Assembly: GCA_011800155.1 (NCBI GenBank)
Contig: CM022368.1
Coordinates: forward strand, 4,216,001 to 4,280,000
Source: Flammulina velutipes
Lineage: Eukaryota > Basidiomycota > Agaricomycetes > Agaricales > Physalacriaceae
Length of the DNA stretch: 64,000 bases
Reading direction: 5' to 3'
Part shown: positions 10,584-22,809 of the stretch, piece by piece
How positions within the stretch are numbered: position 1 is the stretch's first letter
Layout of the letters: every line of letters begins with the position of its first letter
Position numbers and translations under genes: made by a program
Notes under the pieces: generated by a model
What the model saw: the letters and a program-made list of their open reading frames with translations, nothing else
Database searches by the model: none
What the model was told of the DNA's origin: nothing

Positions 10584-12269
10584 TTACATCGCCAATCCGT
10601 CAAACACTGGAGAAATAAGGTGAGCCTGAGCCTGCAACTCCTCCTCGGTGTGCTCTTTGGGAACAAGAGGCTTCATATGGGTCACGTCAGTGACACCCAA
10701 CGGATCCTCGCATCTGAGGTCGTCCGTCAGGTTAGAGCTTACGCCATGTTTATCGTTTTCGACCGGACGTTCTAGAAGAATGGCGAATTGAATATTGAGA
10801 GCTACTCGTTGCGACTTGGGATCGAGAGGACCAATACTGCTGTCAATCCATCCACCCAAAGTGAAAGCAACGAGAGCGAAATCACCCTCATTCATGTCTT
10901 GATCAAGACGAGTAAGCGTGTCGTAATTCGTAAGCTGGAATAGCGCGCGGCCATCGAACAAAGGAACTGTTAATGTTATGTTAGTACAACGTTGAATAAA
11001 AAGGGGTTAAACTGACCATCCTCGTCCCAAGAGCGTGGCGCTTGTACGGTAAATCAGAACCGAATGATGAACGAAAAACCAAACTTACAAGGGCCGTGTT
11101 TGACGCCATTCATAACGGTGTCTCTGACAGCCGGCGTCTTGCGATTATCCCCTGGCTTTCGCATAGTAGAAAAGTTCAACCCGTCGTGGGTTATGACGAA
11201 AGCAGGACGTTTGAAGTCTAGAAGGCTGCCGATAGAAGATATGATGCGCGGCAAGAATCGGTGTATGGGTTGGATAGACAGGTCCCTAGAATATTGTGTA
11301 CGCGCCGCATTGTGCAACAAGTTAGAATTGACTACACGTCCTATCAAGAAAAAGGTCGAATCTACTCTGTACCTGTCGGACGCAGCAGTGTCTACGCTCG
11401 ACACAACGCGTCTTGACAGCGAGTTGTTCTTTAGAACGATACGACTGTAGTTGTCGTGCACAGCGACAAAAATGCTAGTCATGTTATGACCAACGCCAGA
11501 AGCCGAGTAACGCAGCAGACGTCTATGCGCTATGAGCGAAATAATTATGATACGAACAAATAACTTACAATGCCTTGGATTGACTAGTAGCAAAGTAATC
11601 CTCCAGTTTACAGAACGGGATGTTGTCAACCTTGCGAACACCGTCGTACCTAAAACCTTTCTCGACTATACGAGGCATGAGGCCGATTTGAGGCGGAACG
11701 AACGACAATCTGAAAATGTCAGAACATGAACAAGCATCAAAGAAAAAGAAAGCGTACTTGACACCCTTCACGTTTCGACCTACCTCGCGAACGTCGCTGG
11801 GTCTGGGAACACGTCAGCATGAAAAATATCACTTGACATAACGAATAACCTATCGGTTGACTGTTCGTACGAATCTACGTTTTTAACGTCCTTCGCTTCT
11901 CGACGCTTATATGGTTTATTATCGGACTGAAAGCAACGGTTATCAATACATCATATGTGATACAGTGTCGAGTACGTACGGCTACATCAATTGACGTCGT
12001 GTTGTCTGCCACAACAGCAGACGAAGGTTGCCCTTCATCGCTCGCTGTGTCGTCGTCCGAGTCTATACCCTTGTCGACATCCACATGTTGACGTATGATA
12101 GAAAGTTGCGAAGCGCTAAAATAACAAAGGAATATAAAGTAAACACGGAGTAAGATGAAAACGCGAAACGAACGAACTCGATTTTGAGTCGCTTACTAGA
12201 GCGAGTAGACTTGGAATCGATAGGCGAAATAGACCGTTTGTCGCCGGTATCAGTTACTGGTTTGGCCAT
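10584..12269 (-). CDS. Unrecognised multi-exon gene of the element
   Basis: ATG at 12269 opens a basic, Ser-rich N-terminus ending in a likely nuclear signal (SKRLKIE). An acidic segment follows (DSDDDTASDEG), then a folded-looking region across at least six exons: blocks around FATSQSKAL, SASGVGHNMTSIFVAVHDN, FKRPAFVITHDGLNFSTMR and the last exon NEGDFALVAFTLGGWIDSS. A 24-nt micro-exon near 11029-11052 (minus) keeps the frame between the last two blocks. I do not recognise a domain. It converges with the dioxygenase gene (148 bp apart) and diverges from the Rep/helicase gene, so it may be a conserved accessory gene of this Helitron type, for example a DNA-binding partner; that is only a guess. 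The first intron's exact ends are unresolved. Confidence 0.6.
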
Positions 12270-12616
12270 TGGTGATATAAAACGATAACGGTTCAAAATC
12301 GACTCTTTTATATTCTGACTGGAAGGGGAATGAATCACGAGTCGTAATCGCATGACGGATGGTCCGAAGTCGTCTGTCAAGTGTCAGCTTCGGACCATAG
12401 GACCGTGAAGTCACGCGGATACCGTGAGAAACCAATATTTTCTTTCAACAAACAAAACTATTTCAAACACGAACTTATATGAAATACGTCGTCCGATTCG
12501 TCTAATTCCGTGTATCTCGTTCGATCAGTCAACAGACTGCGTGTTACCAAACTATCGGTATGTTAGAAAATCGTTGCCTATTCAAACGAGGTACGACTGT
12601 TAATTTATTCCCTCTC
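12270..12616. promoter_or_regulatory. Divergent promoter region
   Basis: 347 bp separate the starts of the minus-strand unknown gene and the plus-strand Rep/helicase gene, so this short AT-rich spacer must hold both promoters. An inverted pair (ggtccgaag at 12361-12369, cttcggacc at 12389-12397) can form a hairpin with a 19-nt loop or act as a palindromic binding site. Confidence 0.45.
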
Positions 12617-15600
12617 ATGGCTTCGACCTCTTCGTCTAACAAACGTCCTCGTTCCGTAGATACTCTTGGCCGAAACGACACAACAACGTCGAAAAAACGA
12701 CGTCTATCCAGGAAAAAAGGTGACGACTTCATACACGTGTCTAAAGTACATGCTTATAGACGATAGCAGATGCTAGTGATATTATATCAATCTACGCCGT
12801 TAACTTGTCGGACACTCAGAAAACAAAAGCTCTACACTTCATGGCAGACACGACACTTAGAACAGCTAGCTATCAAATGTTGCACGATATCGCAATTGAA
12901 CACCGATTGCGAAAACGATTTATCGACAACGAAGACGCCGTTCGATGTTTCAAGGCTCATCAATGTAACTGGCAATGTATAGTGCGTTCGTCATATGCTG
13001 GCGAAGACTACGTAGGCGAGGAGATCGTTTCGGACTTAGAACGTCGTAAGTGTTATTTACCTTACGGATTTTCACGCTGAACATTTTATGTGCGTTAAGA
13101 GTATGCAAGCGACTTGTCTAACGACGAAAAGACAGAATGTTTGAGATACTTTCTTATTAACCGTCTACGCCTATCTGGGGAACTGCGTTTGAACTCTCTC
13201 GCCGTCGAACACGACGTTTCGTTATCGATGACTGTCGATAATCCTCTTCAACTCGCTGTAGAAGAACTACAGAAACACAACTGTACGCCATTATGTCGTA
13301 TTCGTGAAGAGGACGCGTACGTGGCAAGACTGCCACATCGAGCGTTAGACAAGCAGAAACGAAGGCGAGCTACAATTGCTGCAGAGGACGACAATGATGA
13401 GAAGGACGTAAAGTACTGGAAGGAAAATTGGCCACAAGTGGAAGAACAGTCGTCTCTGAAACAGGTGTGAACATAATTATCCCGTTATACAAAAGTAACT
13501 AACTTGATTTATGACAGATTCTCGCCGAGTTTTTGAGCTCGACGTCAGGAGATTCACTCCGCACAGAACGATGTTCATTCTGCAACACAGCTCAACCTGT
13601 AGCGTCTATGAAAAGGAGAGAACTACACGAACTGGACATCACTATCATAATCAACGCCACAGACCGTCTCCGAGCCATAAAAGACCAGCCGATCATACAA
13701 TCGCATCAGTTGATCAACAACGGCTATAACATATGTTCCTCGTGCAATAACTGTGTTAGGAACGGTAAATTTGTGCGTGTACCATCTCTTAGCTGGGCGA
13801 ACGGATGTTGGATAGGAGAAGTACCTCCCGAACTTTCACGACTAACATACGCAGAGGAGCTTGTCATTTCAAGGGCACATACGACGAAATGTTGGATGAA
13901 GTTGAACGGGAAAGGCCGAACGACGAGTGCGTCTACACAAAGAGCAGCATCTGGTAATGTTTGTGTTCATCCTCACGAAATTACTCGAATAGCTACTCGC
14001 CTTCCTCGTCCGATGAACAGCCTATACGACGAAATTGTGGTCATATTCGTTTCCGACGACAAAGGAGCAACCACGCAAATGTTCCAACAGACACCGCTAC
14101 TCGTACGAAGAGGTTTCATATTGAAAGCGTTGTTGTGGTTGAAAATGCATAATCCGCTTTATCAAGACGTAGAAATCGACTGGGAAGCGCTCGCAGAATA
14201 CCCGGACGACGATAACGGCCACGTTCCATTTCCTGTCAATTTTCAGACACCCAACTCCACGATTCGAGGTCAGTCAGCGACCTACACTGGTCACGGAATA
14301 GACACTACGGAAGCAATATTTGCCGAACAAGCTCCTAATAGCGAACATCCTGTACCCATGTCTGTAACAGGTGAGAGGCTTTCAGCTAATGCATTTACGA
14401 TTCTTAATATCCGTAAAGGAACATTTGATGTCGACAGAACGGAAATGTCTTTAAACATCCGAAAAATAGAAGCACTTAAACACCTAAAGAACAATGGTCA
14501 ATTCTTGAAAACTTCGACATCGACCGATACTATAAACCCGCGGGACAGTCCGACGGTTTACGGACTCTTATGGCCAACGTTGTTTCCGTACGGAGTAGGG
14601 ATGTTTGAAGACCCTGTTCGGGAGTCAGCAAGTTTCCAAACAATTGGCGTACATCACCACATCAAGCATCTATTATCTATCGCAGATACTCGATTCCAGA
14701 CGCACCTCTCATTCATTTTCGTCATGCACAACATACTCATGATGCGACGCTCTTCATACAAGTCAAGGTTAGCGGTTCGCAGGGCGTGGTGGCCAGCCGC
14801 AATGGACGCAATGCACAAAATCGACTCCGATACCCTGGATCACGTACACAACGTATTTGTGGACAAAAAACACCGCAAAGACTGTACCAAGTTCCAACCG
14901 ACGAACGAAGGCGAACATGCGGTTGTCAACGTTCTTCGGTTCATCGAATACATTGACGATCACATAGAGGGATCTACCGGAGAAGTGACTAAAATGAGAG
15001 AGGAGATACGTGCGATTAGCAGACAAAGTGGGACGCCGTCTATATTCTTCACCCTTAACCCGGCAGACGCACATAATCCGATAACGTCGCTACTAGCTGG
15101 TCACGACATCGACATGGACGCACCATTCAATAATCCCGATTCGAGATACACGCCATTTGACAGAGCGCGCATTTTGGCAAACAACCCCATAGCCGGATCG
15201 TTATTCTTTCACACCATCGTCAAACACTTCATCGACGAATTAATGGGATTCAAGAGACGAAACCGTCGAGGAGTATTCGGGCGCGTCAAACATTATTATG
15301 GGGTCATAGAGGCACAAAACAGGGGTTCTCTACATCTCCACATACTGATATGGTTGGAAGGTACGTTCAATATAAGGAAACTTTAAATCTCACGAACGAA
15401 CCTACAGGCGCTCTATCTCCCAAACAACTACAAGAACGATGTTCGAGTGATGATTCGTTCAGAAACAGAATGTTTCAATGGCTAGAGAGTGTTTTCAAGC
15501 ATTCACTTCCTGAAGGAACACATTCTGTGGACGGCACCTACTATAGCAAGAAAAGATGCTTATTGGCACGACCGCCACATCCTGACTCGGATTTTTTCGA

Positions 15601-18600
15601 CAACGTCTATATGCAATTCTTACGTGAAGTGTTAGACGCTTCCGATCAGCAACATAGGCACAGCGATACTTGCTTCAAAAAGACATCTAGAACTATTGGT
15701 TCTCTTACACCTGAAGAGCAGGACACGCTATGCAGGTTCAATCTTCCTGCGCCTATAGTGGACCATACACACATAGACGACGATGGCAAACTTCATATCA
15801 AACGCTTGGACGGACGTACCGTGGCATATAATGAAACGGTGTCCGTAGGATGTCAGTGTAATACTGACGCCAAATTCATAGGATCAGGTCCTCTAGGTAT
15901 GGCAATGGCGATATACATGACGAACTACACTGCGAAATCATCATTAGACTCCGCTGTAGTAGTGAGCGCCTTAACGGCTGCGGTTGCTAACTTGACGACG
16001 ACGCAAAACGAACAGGTTTCGACCATCGACGAGGAAGCATGTAGACGTTTACTTCTTAAGACTCTAAACCAGATGAATGCGAGACGCGAACTATCGGCGC
16101 AACAGGTGGCTTCGTCGTTGCTGGGTTTTCCCAATCACTTCACAAGCTCTCGCTTCGCAGTTTTCTATTGGACCAAAACGCTCCAATGGCTGTCTCCAAC
16201 CAATTTCACACGTGCGTGCACGACGACAAATGGTGACCTGCCTTTAATGAACACTGATACGAGGTAACTGATATATTCACTATTTTCATATATGTCTACG
16301 TTGACTTATGAAACAAGCACGTCCGAAACAGATAACACCGATGATGAAGTTTCGGTCGATGCCGATGAACTAGTATTACTCAAAGAGGATAGTGTACTGC
16401 CACCAGTCGCATCTCTCGCGTACGACGTACTCTATCGACCAGTCGAACTGGAGTCTACATCTATGTGGGACATGTGCACAAAATACGAAAAAGTGTCGAA
16501 ACGTAAACCTACGTCAAACCACAATACACTCACACCAGATGACACGGAAGGTGAGTTTGTCAATACATACCGCACGGACTATACAATAATCACATTTGTT
16601 CCCAGTAAATATGTACTTCGCATTTCTTCCTGCGCATCCTCAATTCGAGACGCACATGATGAAAAGAAGACACTCTCGCGTAATTCCCGTTTTGACAGGC
16701 CAAGCTATACCTCGACGTGATATCGATAGCCAATCAGAACAGTACGCTATCGCAATGCTCGCCTTATTCCGCCCTTGGGATAGAAACATCGACAGCCCGT
16801 TGAAGAATCCAACTCAAACGTGGGCAGATTCATTGCAATCGTTTATCGATCGGGCGTCTGAGGATTACGTGGAACTGATGGACCATTTTCAAGAGCAGTG
16901 GGAGTGCAGGCAGGCCGCTGACGATTATTCGCATCAATTAAAAAAAGTGGAATCGCTTACTTTGGCGAAACACACTGAACATCATGATGTATCAGACGAA
17001 ATGGATACGGCCGATGATCTTCGATGGCAACTAGGTCAAGAGGACATTGGCGGCTGCTACGAACCAATACGTGGGGAGCCGTGCGACGAAAACATAGAAG
17101 AATTCAGCGAATTTAACGGCGGTAAATCGGGGGCAGCAACAGACGCAGTCATATCCTTGGCGAAAGCAGCCCACTTGTACAGAACCACATCGACGTCTTC
17201 CTATCACTTTACGATAGACGGTACAACTGTTAGCGATGTCAGTCTATCAGGACGCAAGGATGGTGAAATTGCGGCATCTATTATAGCGGCGGAAAAGGCA
17301 GCATTCACCGAAAGACGCACAAGTAAGTCGACCCGCATGTCATGGTATAATATTGCTGACTGCATCAAGACGTCAGAAACGAACCCTTGATTACGGCTGT
17401 CGGAGGAACGAACGAAAATACGACTAATTACTCTTTGGACCCGAGAACAACAAACGTGGAAGAAGAAAAACAAAGATTAAAGACACGAATGTACGCAAGA
17501 TATGGCAATAACTCGCGATGGGACGCGCTAAAAGAGTGGCAACGGATAGCGATAGGTGTTTGCCATTCGTTCACTCTAAACAAACGTCAGCGTATGGTGT
17601 TTCTGTTGATAGCCAACAGTCGCATGGAGGAGATATCAGACCCACATAGACCACCTTTCCGATTCATAATAGGTGGTCCGGGTGGAACTGGAAAGTCGCA
17701 CATATACGACGCAGTCAAGAGCTTCCAATTGCTGATAGGACGCGCACATGATATCGCTTTCTCTGCTCCAACTGGAGTCGCTGCCGCCAACATACACGGA
17801 TCGACCGTATACTCCGAGCTCTCACTATCCACAAGATACGACGCGATAATCAAGTCAAACTCGAAATCGTTAAAAAATCTTACGGAGCGACTGGCTCCTT
17901 TGAAAACGCTTGTGATAGACGAGTACTTCTTCCTAGGTTGTAGGGAGTTCGAAAAGATTTCCCGATACATCAATCTCGGAAGAGGTTGCAACGATGATCC
18001 GTTCGGAAACCTTGACGTTATCATATCAGGCGACGAGTATCAACTATCCGGTCCAAAAATAACCCCCTTGTTCAGCCGATCGTTAGAGGCAATACAGTCA
18101 CACGCTTCAACACTTCAACCTCTAAGTAACGAAACTCGAAACAATCTCATCGGATTCAAGAATTACAGGTCGTTCACTAAATGTATCGTTCTCGATACAA
18201 TCGTACGTCAAAAGGACAGAAGATTCGCAGCGCTTCTCAACCATCTGCGAAGAGGTCTATGTACTACCGAAGGTTGCGACAGCGACCTCAGTTACCTAAA
18301 ATCTTTCGAGATATCCACCCGCAATGCACTAGACTTCGAGGCAGACGTTGTTAAATGGATCACGGATGCCGAGGACTCGCCTCCCCTTATAACATACACG
18401 AATTCTGTGCGAAATGCGCACAATTGGAACATGACGAAGACATTCGCGGCATCGACTGGTCAAGAGTTCACGTTGTATTTCGCTGAAGACACTATAGGTA
18501 AAGCGAACAGGCGAACATTGCTAACGGGACAAAACGCGAATGACGCTTGGAACGCAACAATCAAAGCGGATGCGCAGGATCTAAGCGGACGTCTTGCTCT

Positions 18601-19180
18601 AGCTATAGGCATGCCGGTTATAGTTGTTGACAACATAGCCGTCGAGTTAGGCATATGCAATGGAAGCAGAGGTGTGTTGCGGGGAATAAAGTATTTCACA
18701 AGGAGAGGAAAACGATACGCGGTTTCAGTCGACGTCGACATCAAATCATATACAAATCCGGATTCTAAAGCGCCTTTTCCTCATAGGGTAACTATCCCAG
18801 CAGTTACTAAAACCATCCAGTACACCAACCAAACAACGGGAAAAATACACTCAGCGAGACGACAACAGGTGCCGTTGATTGCTGGTTTTGCGTTCACTGT
18901 ACACAATTCACAGAGCCAATCTATGATGGCTGCTACTATACACCTTGAAAGCAGCAGAAACACTGCTTCTGCATATGTGATGCTGTCAAGGATCAAGTGT
19001 GGAAGTGAAGGTCCCATCGGATTGCGTATACTGGGAGAAGTAAACGCCAAACAGATATCCAACCATGCGTCCGAAGAAGTAAGGAACGAAGAGAGAAGGC
19101 TTATAGCGATGTCTGAACTGACTATGGCAGGAGCGTCGCAATATTTGGATTGGTACGTGAGAAGTGGGGAAATATTGTAA
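12617..19180 (+). CDS. Helitron Rep/helicase (RepHel) transposase, apparently intact
   Basis: Exons 12617-12745, 12820-13045, 13100-13464, 13518-15360, 15408-16263, 16318-16550, 16606-17322 and 17370-19180 join in frame (6,180 nt; 2,059 residues). Order of parts: basic N-terminus; a Cys-rich DUF6570-like region (CSSCNNC ... GEVPPELSRLTYAEE); the Rep domain with the HUH motif LHLHILIW next to the exon 4/5 junction; the catalytic two-tyrosine motif YMTNYTAK; linker (QYAIAMLALFRPWD); a PIF1/RecD-like superfamily 1 helicase with Walker A GGPGGTGKS, motif II VIDEYFF and late motif FTVHNSQSQSM. The HUH tyrosines nick and join single-stranded DNA and the helicase unwinds it during rolling-circle transposition. 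No stop or frameshift breaks the spliced frame, so it may be active. Motif II has DEYFF rather than the common DEVSM. Confidence 0.92.
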
Positions 19181-19224
19181 TTATTTACAAAAGGCAAATT
19201 TATGCGTCGCCAATTGAAAACGTC

Positions 19225-19256
19225 AATATAGAGCGAATTCAATATAGAGCGAATTC
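19225..19256. repeat. Two tandem copies of a 16-bp unit
   Basis: The unit aatatagagcgaattc occurs at 19225-19240 and again at 19241-19256 with no mismatch, 45 bp after the RepHel stop and just inside the proposed Helitron right end. Subterminal repeats of this kind may bind the transposase; that role is inferred. Confidence 0.8.
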
Positions 19257-19272
19257 GCAACGCAAGCGGAAG

Positions 19273-19311
19273 ATTGACGCGCGGCAGTCAGCGTAAATGA
19301 TTGATGACTAA
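19273..19311 (+). other. Candidate Helitron right terminus (hairpin + CTAA)
   Basis: ATTGACGC (19273-19280) and GCGTAAAT (19291-19298) form an 8-bp stem with one mismatch and a 10-nt loop; 9 nt later comes CTAA (19308-19311), followed by T. This is the layout known for Helitron right ends (hairpin about 10 nt before CTRR, insertion before T). It lies 128 bp after the RepHel stop, in the expected orientation. Confidence 0.55.
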
Positions 19312-19383
19312 TGTGACGTCAAATTGCTGGACATTTGGGGGTTGAAAGAAACAAAACGTAAACGGTTTGTTAACGTCTTGCAG

Positions 19384-19413
19384 TGACGCGTAGACTGCAG
19401 TCGTTACGCGTCA
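19384..19413. other. Perfect 9-bp hairpin just outside the proposed element end
   Basis: TGACGCGTA (19384-19392) pairs with TACGCGTCA (19405-19413); the loop contains the palindrome GACTGCAGTC. It could be a second or alternative rolling-circle terminator, since no CTRR follows closely it is ranked below the 19311 end. The rest of 19312-19743 holds nothing else clear apart from the promoter of the next gene. Confidence 0.45.
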
Positions 19414-19743
19414 GTATCCAATAAATATCAACCGGATCAGTGTGGCAGGAAATTGGTTCGGTGAACAAATTCCTCCCGATTGCACCGACGCAAGCTGCGC
19501 CACCTATGGGGAGAAAGGCATGCTGAGTCATCAAAGATACGTAGCCTCGCCGGATCAATCGCTACTTATTCGAGTATGTAGCTGCCGAGTGGCCGCCGCC
19601 TGCGTTGCTGCGAAGGGCTATGAATGTACGTCGAGTGCCGGCAAGTTGCCTGGTCGCCAATCTTTTTGAGAGTACAGGGCCAGAATGAAGTATAAAACTT
19701 GATTGAGCATCGCGTTTCTATCTTCATTCACATCCCCAACACA

Positions 19744-20688
19744 ATGTCCACTCTTACTGGTTACTCAAATATCCTCACCCTCGGCGCCTCTCGCAACATT
19801 GGGTACCACGCCTCTCTGCGTTTCTTAGGTAGCTGTCTTGGATCATGTCCCGATGCCTCGAGACTAACACCTCTTAATAGCATTGGGCGCAACCGTTACA
19901 TTCCTCCTTCGCTCGACGTCTGTATTCGACGGAAACAACGAGATTCAGCCGTACATTAAGTCTGGCAAGGCTCATTTGATACAAGGCGATGGGCTCGTGC
20001 AAGCGGATGTGAAGAAAGCATTGGACGTTGCCGCGTCCCACGGGCCAGTAGACGTCGTTCTCTTTACAGTCGGTGAGTACTCATTCCCCTTCTTCACGCT
20101 GTATGATTGCTAAATTGGTTCTCAGGCGGAACACCTAATTTCAGTCTCACCAAAGGCGTCGTCCTTACAACAGAGAACGTGGTGACACAGTGTCTACTCA
20201 ACGTTCTCTGCACGATCTCCGCCATCCAGCCCGCCCCCAAACTAATCACCATATCATCCATCGGTCTTACGCACGAATCGCATAAGAACTCCGTCCCTTG
20301 CCTCTTCAAACCTTTCTACTCCCTCCTCGCCAATCCCCACAAAGACAAAATTGGCGCCGAACGTATCATCTCGCACTGCGCAGGATGGCAGTGGCCCGCA
20401 GAAGAAGGAGAGCCCGAAGAGTCCATCCTGGAGAAAGGATGGCAAGGACGAGATGGTTTGCCTGCCGCTGGAACGCTCAAGAACCTCCTTGTCATCCGAC
20501 CGGCAATCCTAACTGATGGGGTATGTGTCGCAGAGAATGAGACGAAGGGAAAGCTGCCGTATAGGGTCAGTGAGACTGACATCAAGGGATATACGATCTC
20601 ACGAAAGGATGTGGCGCATTTCATTGTTGATGCTGTGACGAAGAAGTGGGACGAGTATAGGGACAAGCGCGTCAACATCGTGTATTAG
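19744..20688 (+). CDS. NAD(P)-dependent short-chain dehydrogenase-like protein
   Basis: Exons 19744-19828, 19881-20072 and 20126-20688 join in frame to 279 residues. The N-terminus has a Rossmann nucleotide-binding loop (LGASRNIGYHASL), then LGATVTFLLR (second strand), VDVVLFTVGG (fourth strand) and ITISSIGL (fifth strand with the usual serine). This is the pattern of atypical SDR/NmrA-like proteins that act on small molecules or sense NAD(P). A classical YxxxK pair is not obvious. Substrate unknown. It is the first host gene right of the Helitron, transcribed toward the siderophore transporter (convergent, 132 bp apart). The start is the first ATG before the Rossmann loop. Confidence 0.75.
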
Positions 20689-20820
20689 TATACCAACGGA
20701 CCTTTTAATCTAGTGTTGTATCTCTCATGTTGTTTGCTTTCCATCCAAATTACGACAGTCCCAAGAAACGTTCGAAATTGATTGATTGAGAGCATAAACA
20801 TAAACTTTTAACGAACAATC

Positions 20821-22809
20821 CTAAGATTTACCTGCCCAGAACCTGAGGAATGCTTCCTTCCTGGTCTTCGCTGGGGGGAGAACCTTGTGAATATCCTCCT
20901 CCGCCAACGGAAGTCCATCTGGTCCAACGTTGGTGACAGCGTTCTGCTGCTTACCGAGGTAAAAGTTGGTCTGGAAGCATGCGGCAAAGAGTGGGACAAA
21001 CGCCAAAGCAGTGGCGGGAACGAGGAGGTAATACAATGTTTTACGGTACGCCACGATGGCACCTTGACGCATGGGTTCCTCGAGGCCATAAGCTAAACGG
21101 ATGGAGCGGATACTGCCGAAGAACTTGGTGATGTCCGCTTCCGTGGCAGTAGATGGGAGGTTCTCGCGGAGGGCATTGGGCATCCTGGCGGACCAGATGA
21201 CGGCGGCGATGGCAGAGCCAATTGCGGACCCGATCCTGGACCAGAGGGCGAGGAGGGAGATGGTGAGGGCGAGGTCTTGATGGGGAACCGAAGCCTGGGA
21301 AGCGACGCGCGAGCCGACGACGCTGAAGGCGCCACCCATGCCGACCAGGACGGGGGACATGACCATCGCAACGGTATTGAGCGTTGCCTGCTTGCCTTTG
21401 AGAAGGATACCAATACCAATGATCTTGATGACGAGACCAACGATCTGGAGGTGCTTGTATCTGTGAGTCCATCGCTGGATGAGACCTGCGACGAGACCGA
21501 AGACGCAAAGTGAGAGCGTCAGGGTGTTGTTATAGTAAGTCCAGTCAGCGATGCTCCATGGCTTGCCGATATAGACATACGAACTCCAGTACAAGCTGCG
21601 GAGATTACCAGCCACTAAGAACAGCACGATAAGTACTATCACGGGGAGATAAACGAAGGTTCACTCACGCATGTAGAAGAAGTCAATGATGACAGCGCAA
21701 ATGAAAGTCTTGTTGAGAAGGAGACGACGAGGAGCGCTAGGCATGCGGGCGTACTTGAGCTCGTAAAAGACGTATGCGATAAGCAGGACACCTCCGACGA
21801 CCATCATGGCAATCATCGAAGGGTTCTTCCAACCGCCAATGGCGTACGTCTTCAACGAGAAGGGGAGGAGCAGCAATGCCCACCCGAAGCCGAGGAGGAG
21901 AAGGCCAAACGCATCGATCTCCTCGAGGTTCCTCTTGAGCGCTTGAGTCCAAGTCAAGGCTGGTTCTACGGCGGGAGCGACGATGATGCCACGAGGAGCT
22001 TCGTACCCTTCCTTCTCGGCCAACTCACGAGCGGCACGGCGAGCAGCGTTGCTGGAGGCGAGGTTGACGATACCCTCCTTGTGGGCCTTGCGCTCGAGGT
22101 AGATTAGGGTGAAGATGGCGGGGCCAAGGCAGACTGGCATTATGATGGCGAACATACCATATCCCCATCGCCACAGTTCTCCGGTAGAGAGCGCCTCGAC
22201 GATCTTTCCGGAGAACCAAGTGTTGATGATAAAGGGGGCGGAGAGCATAGCGCTGACGAAACCACGCCACTCGAGAGGCGTAAGGTCGGCGACGATGATG
22301 TCGTTTACGAGGTCAAGTCCGGCGCCACCGATGGCGACAAAGACGTCGCCAACGACGTACGCGGAGATGCTACGAGCGCTAGCGGCGATGATGTAGCCCA
22401 TCACGTAGAATACGAGGACCATGGTGTATGTATACGGGCGGGAAGTTATGTCGGAAATTTTAGCGATGAAGGGTTTGCAGACGGCGGTGATAATATTGGT
22501 GGCGATGGATAAGGTCGCGAGACCGCTGCTGTGCTGAGAGAAGTATGAGGTGACGAGCGGGGAGTAGTTTCCGGTGGTCGATGAATCCAGAGCGTAGGCC
22601 CAAGCGCAGACGATGACCGAAATCCCGACAAGCCACAGGGTGGTGCGGTTAGTCTTTGCGGCGCGATGAACGGCCTCCATCCTCGTCACACCTCGGGACT
22701 GGATAACGGTCCCGACGCTCGACTGCGGCACTGCGTCAAGTGCGGGACTGGCGACTTGGGAAAGTTTGCCATTGCTTTTGGTGGACGCACTGTCCTGCTC
22801 CTTGGACAT
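20821..22809 (-). CDS. MFS siderophore-iron transporter (SIT/ARN type)
   Basis: Two exons, 22809-21669 and 21614-20821, around a 54-nt intron, give 644 residues, usual for the 14-helix siderophore branch of the major facilitator superfamily. The order is a cytosolic N-terminus rich in Ser/Gln, the DSSTTGNY segment of TM1, paired helices, a loop with AARELAEKEGYEAP, the joined motif DFFYMLAGNLRSLYWSSYVY, and a C-terminal tail. The DFFY...LRS(L)YWSSYVY motif is characteristic of fungal SIT proteins, which import ferric hydroxamate siderophores across the plasma membrane. Two perfect ATCWGATAA sites 166-207 bp upstream suggest control by an iron-sensing GATA repressor. Which siderophore it takes is not visible. 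Confidence 0.88.

Larger units (their letters stand above)
1..19311 (+). mobile_element. Large Helitron (right-hand part) with cargo genes
   Basis: Seen: a complete Rep/helicase gene reads rightwards and stops 128 bp before a candidate Helitron right end (hairpin at 19273-19298, 9 nt, CTAA at 19308-19311, then T). To the left, genes in the same AT-richer style run without a clear host gene to the window edge. Known: canonical Helitrons end in CTRR after a short hairpin, insert between A and T, have no target duplication, and usually carry RepHel near the right end. Inferred: everything left of 19311 belongs to one element whose left end (TC...) is outside the window. Cargo would be four F-box-like genes, a RING gene, a TET/JBP dioxygenase and an unrecognised gene. 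The right end is an inference from pattern; the membership of the leftmost F-box genes is the weakest part. Confidence 0.6.

Noticed and set aside
11064..11450. Plus-strand frame of 128 codons
   Set aside because: Mirror of the exon of the minus-strand unknown gene, which is supported by splice continuity on both sides.
19384..19413. Second hairpin as the true Helitron right end
   Set aside because: No CTRR follows within about 15 nt, while the hairpin at 19273-19298 has CTAA-T at the right distance; kept only as an alternative.
20887..22396. Several plus-strand and other-frame ORFs over the siderophore transporter
   Set aside because: All overlap the strongly supported transporter exons and lack motifs.
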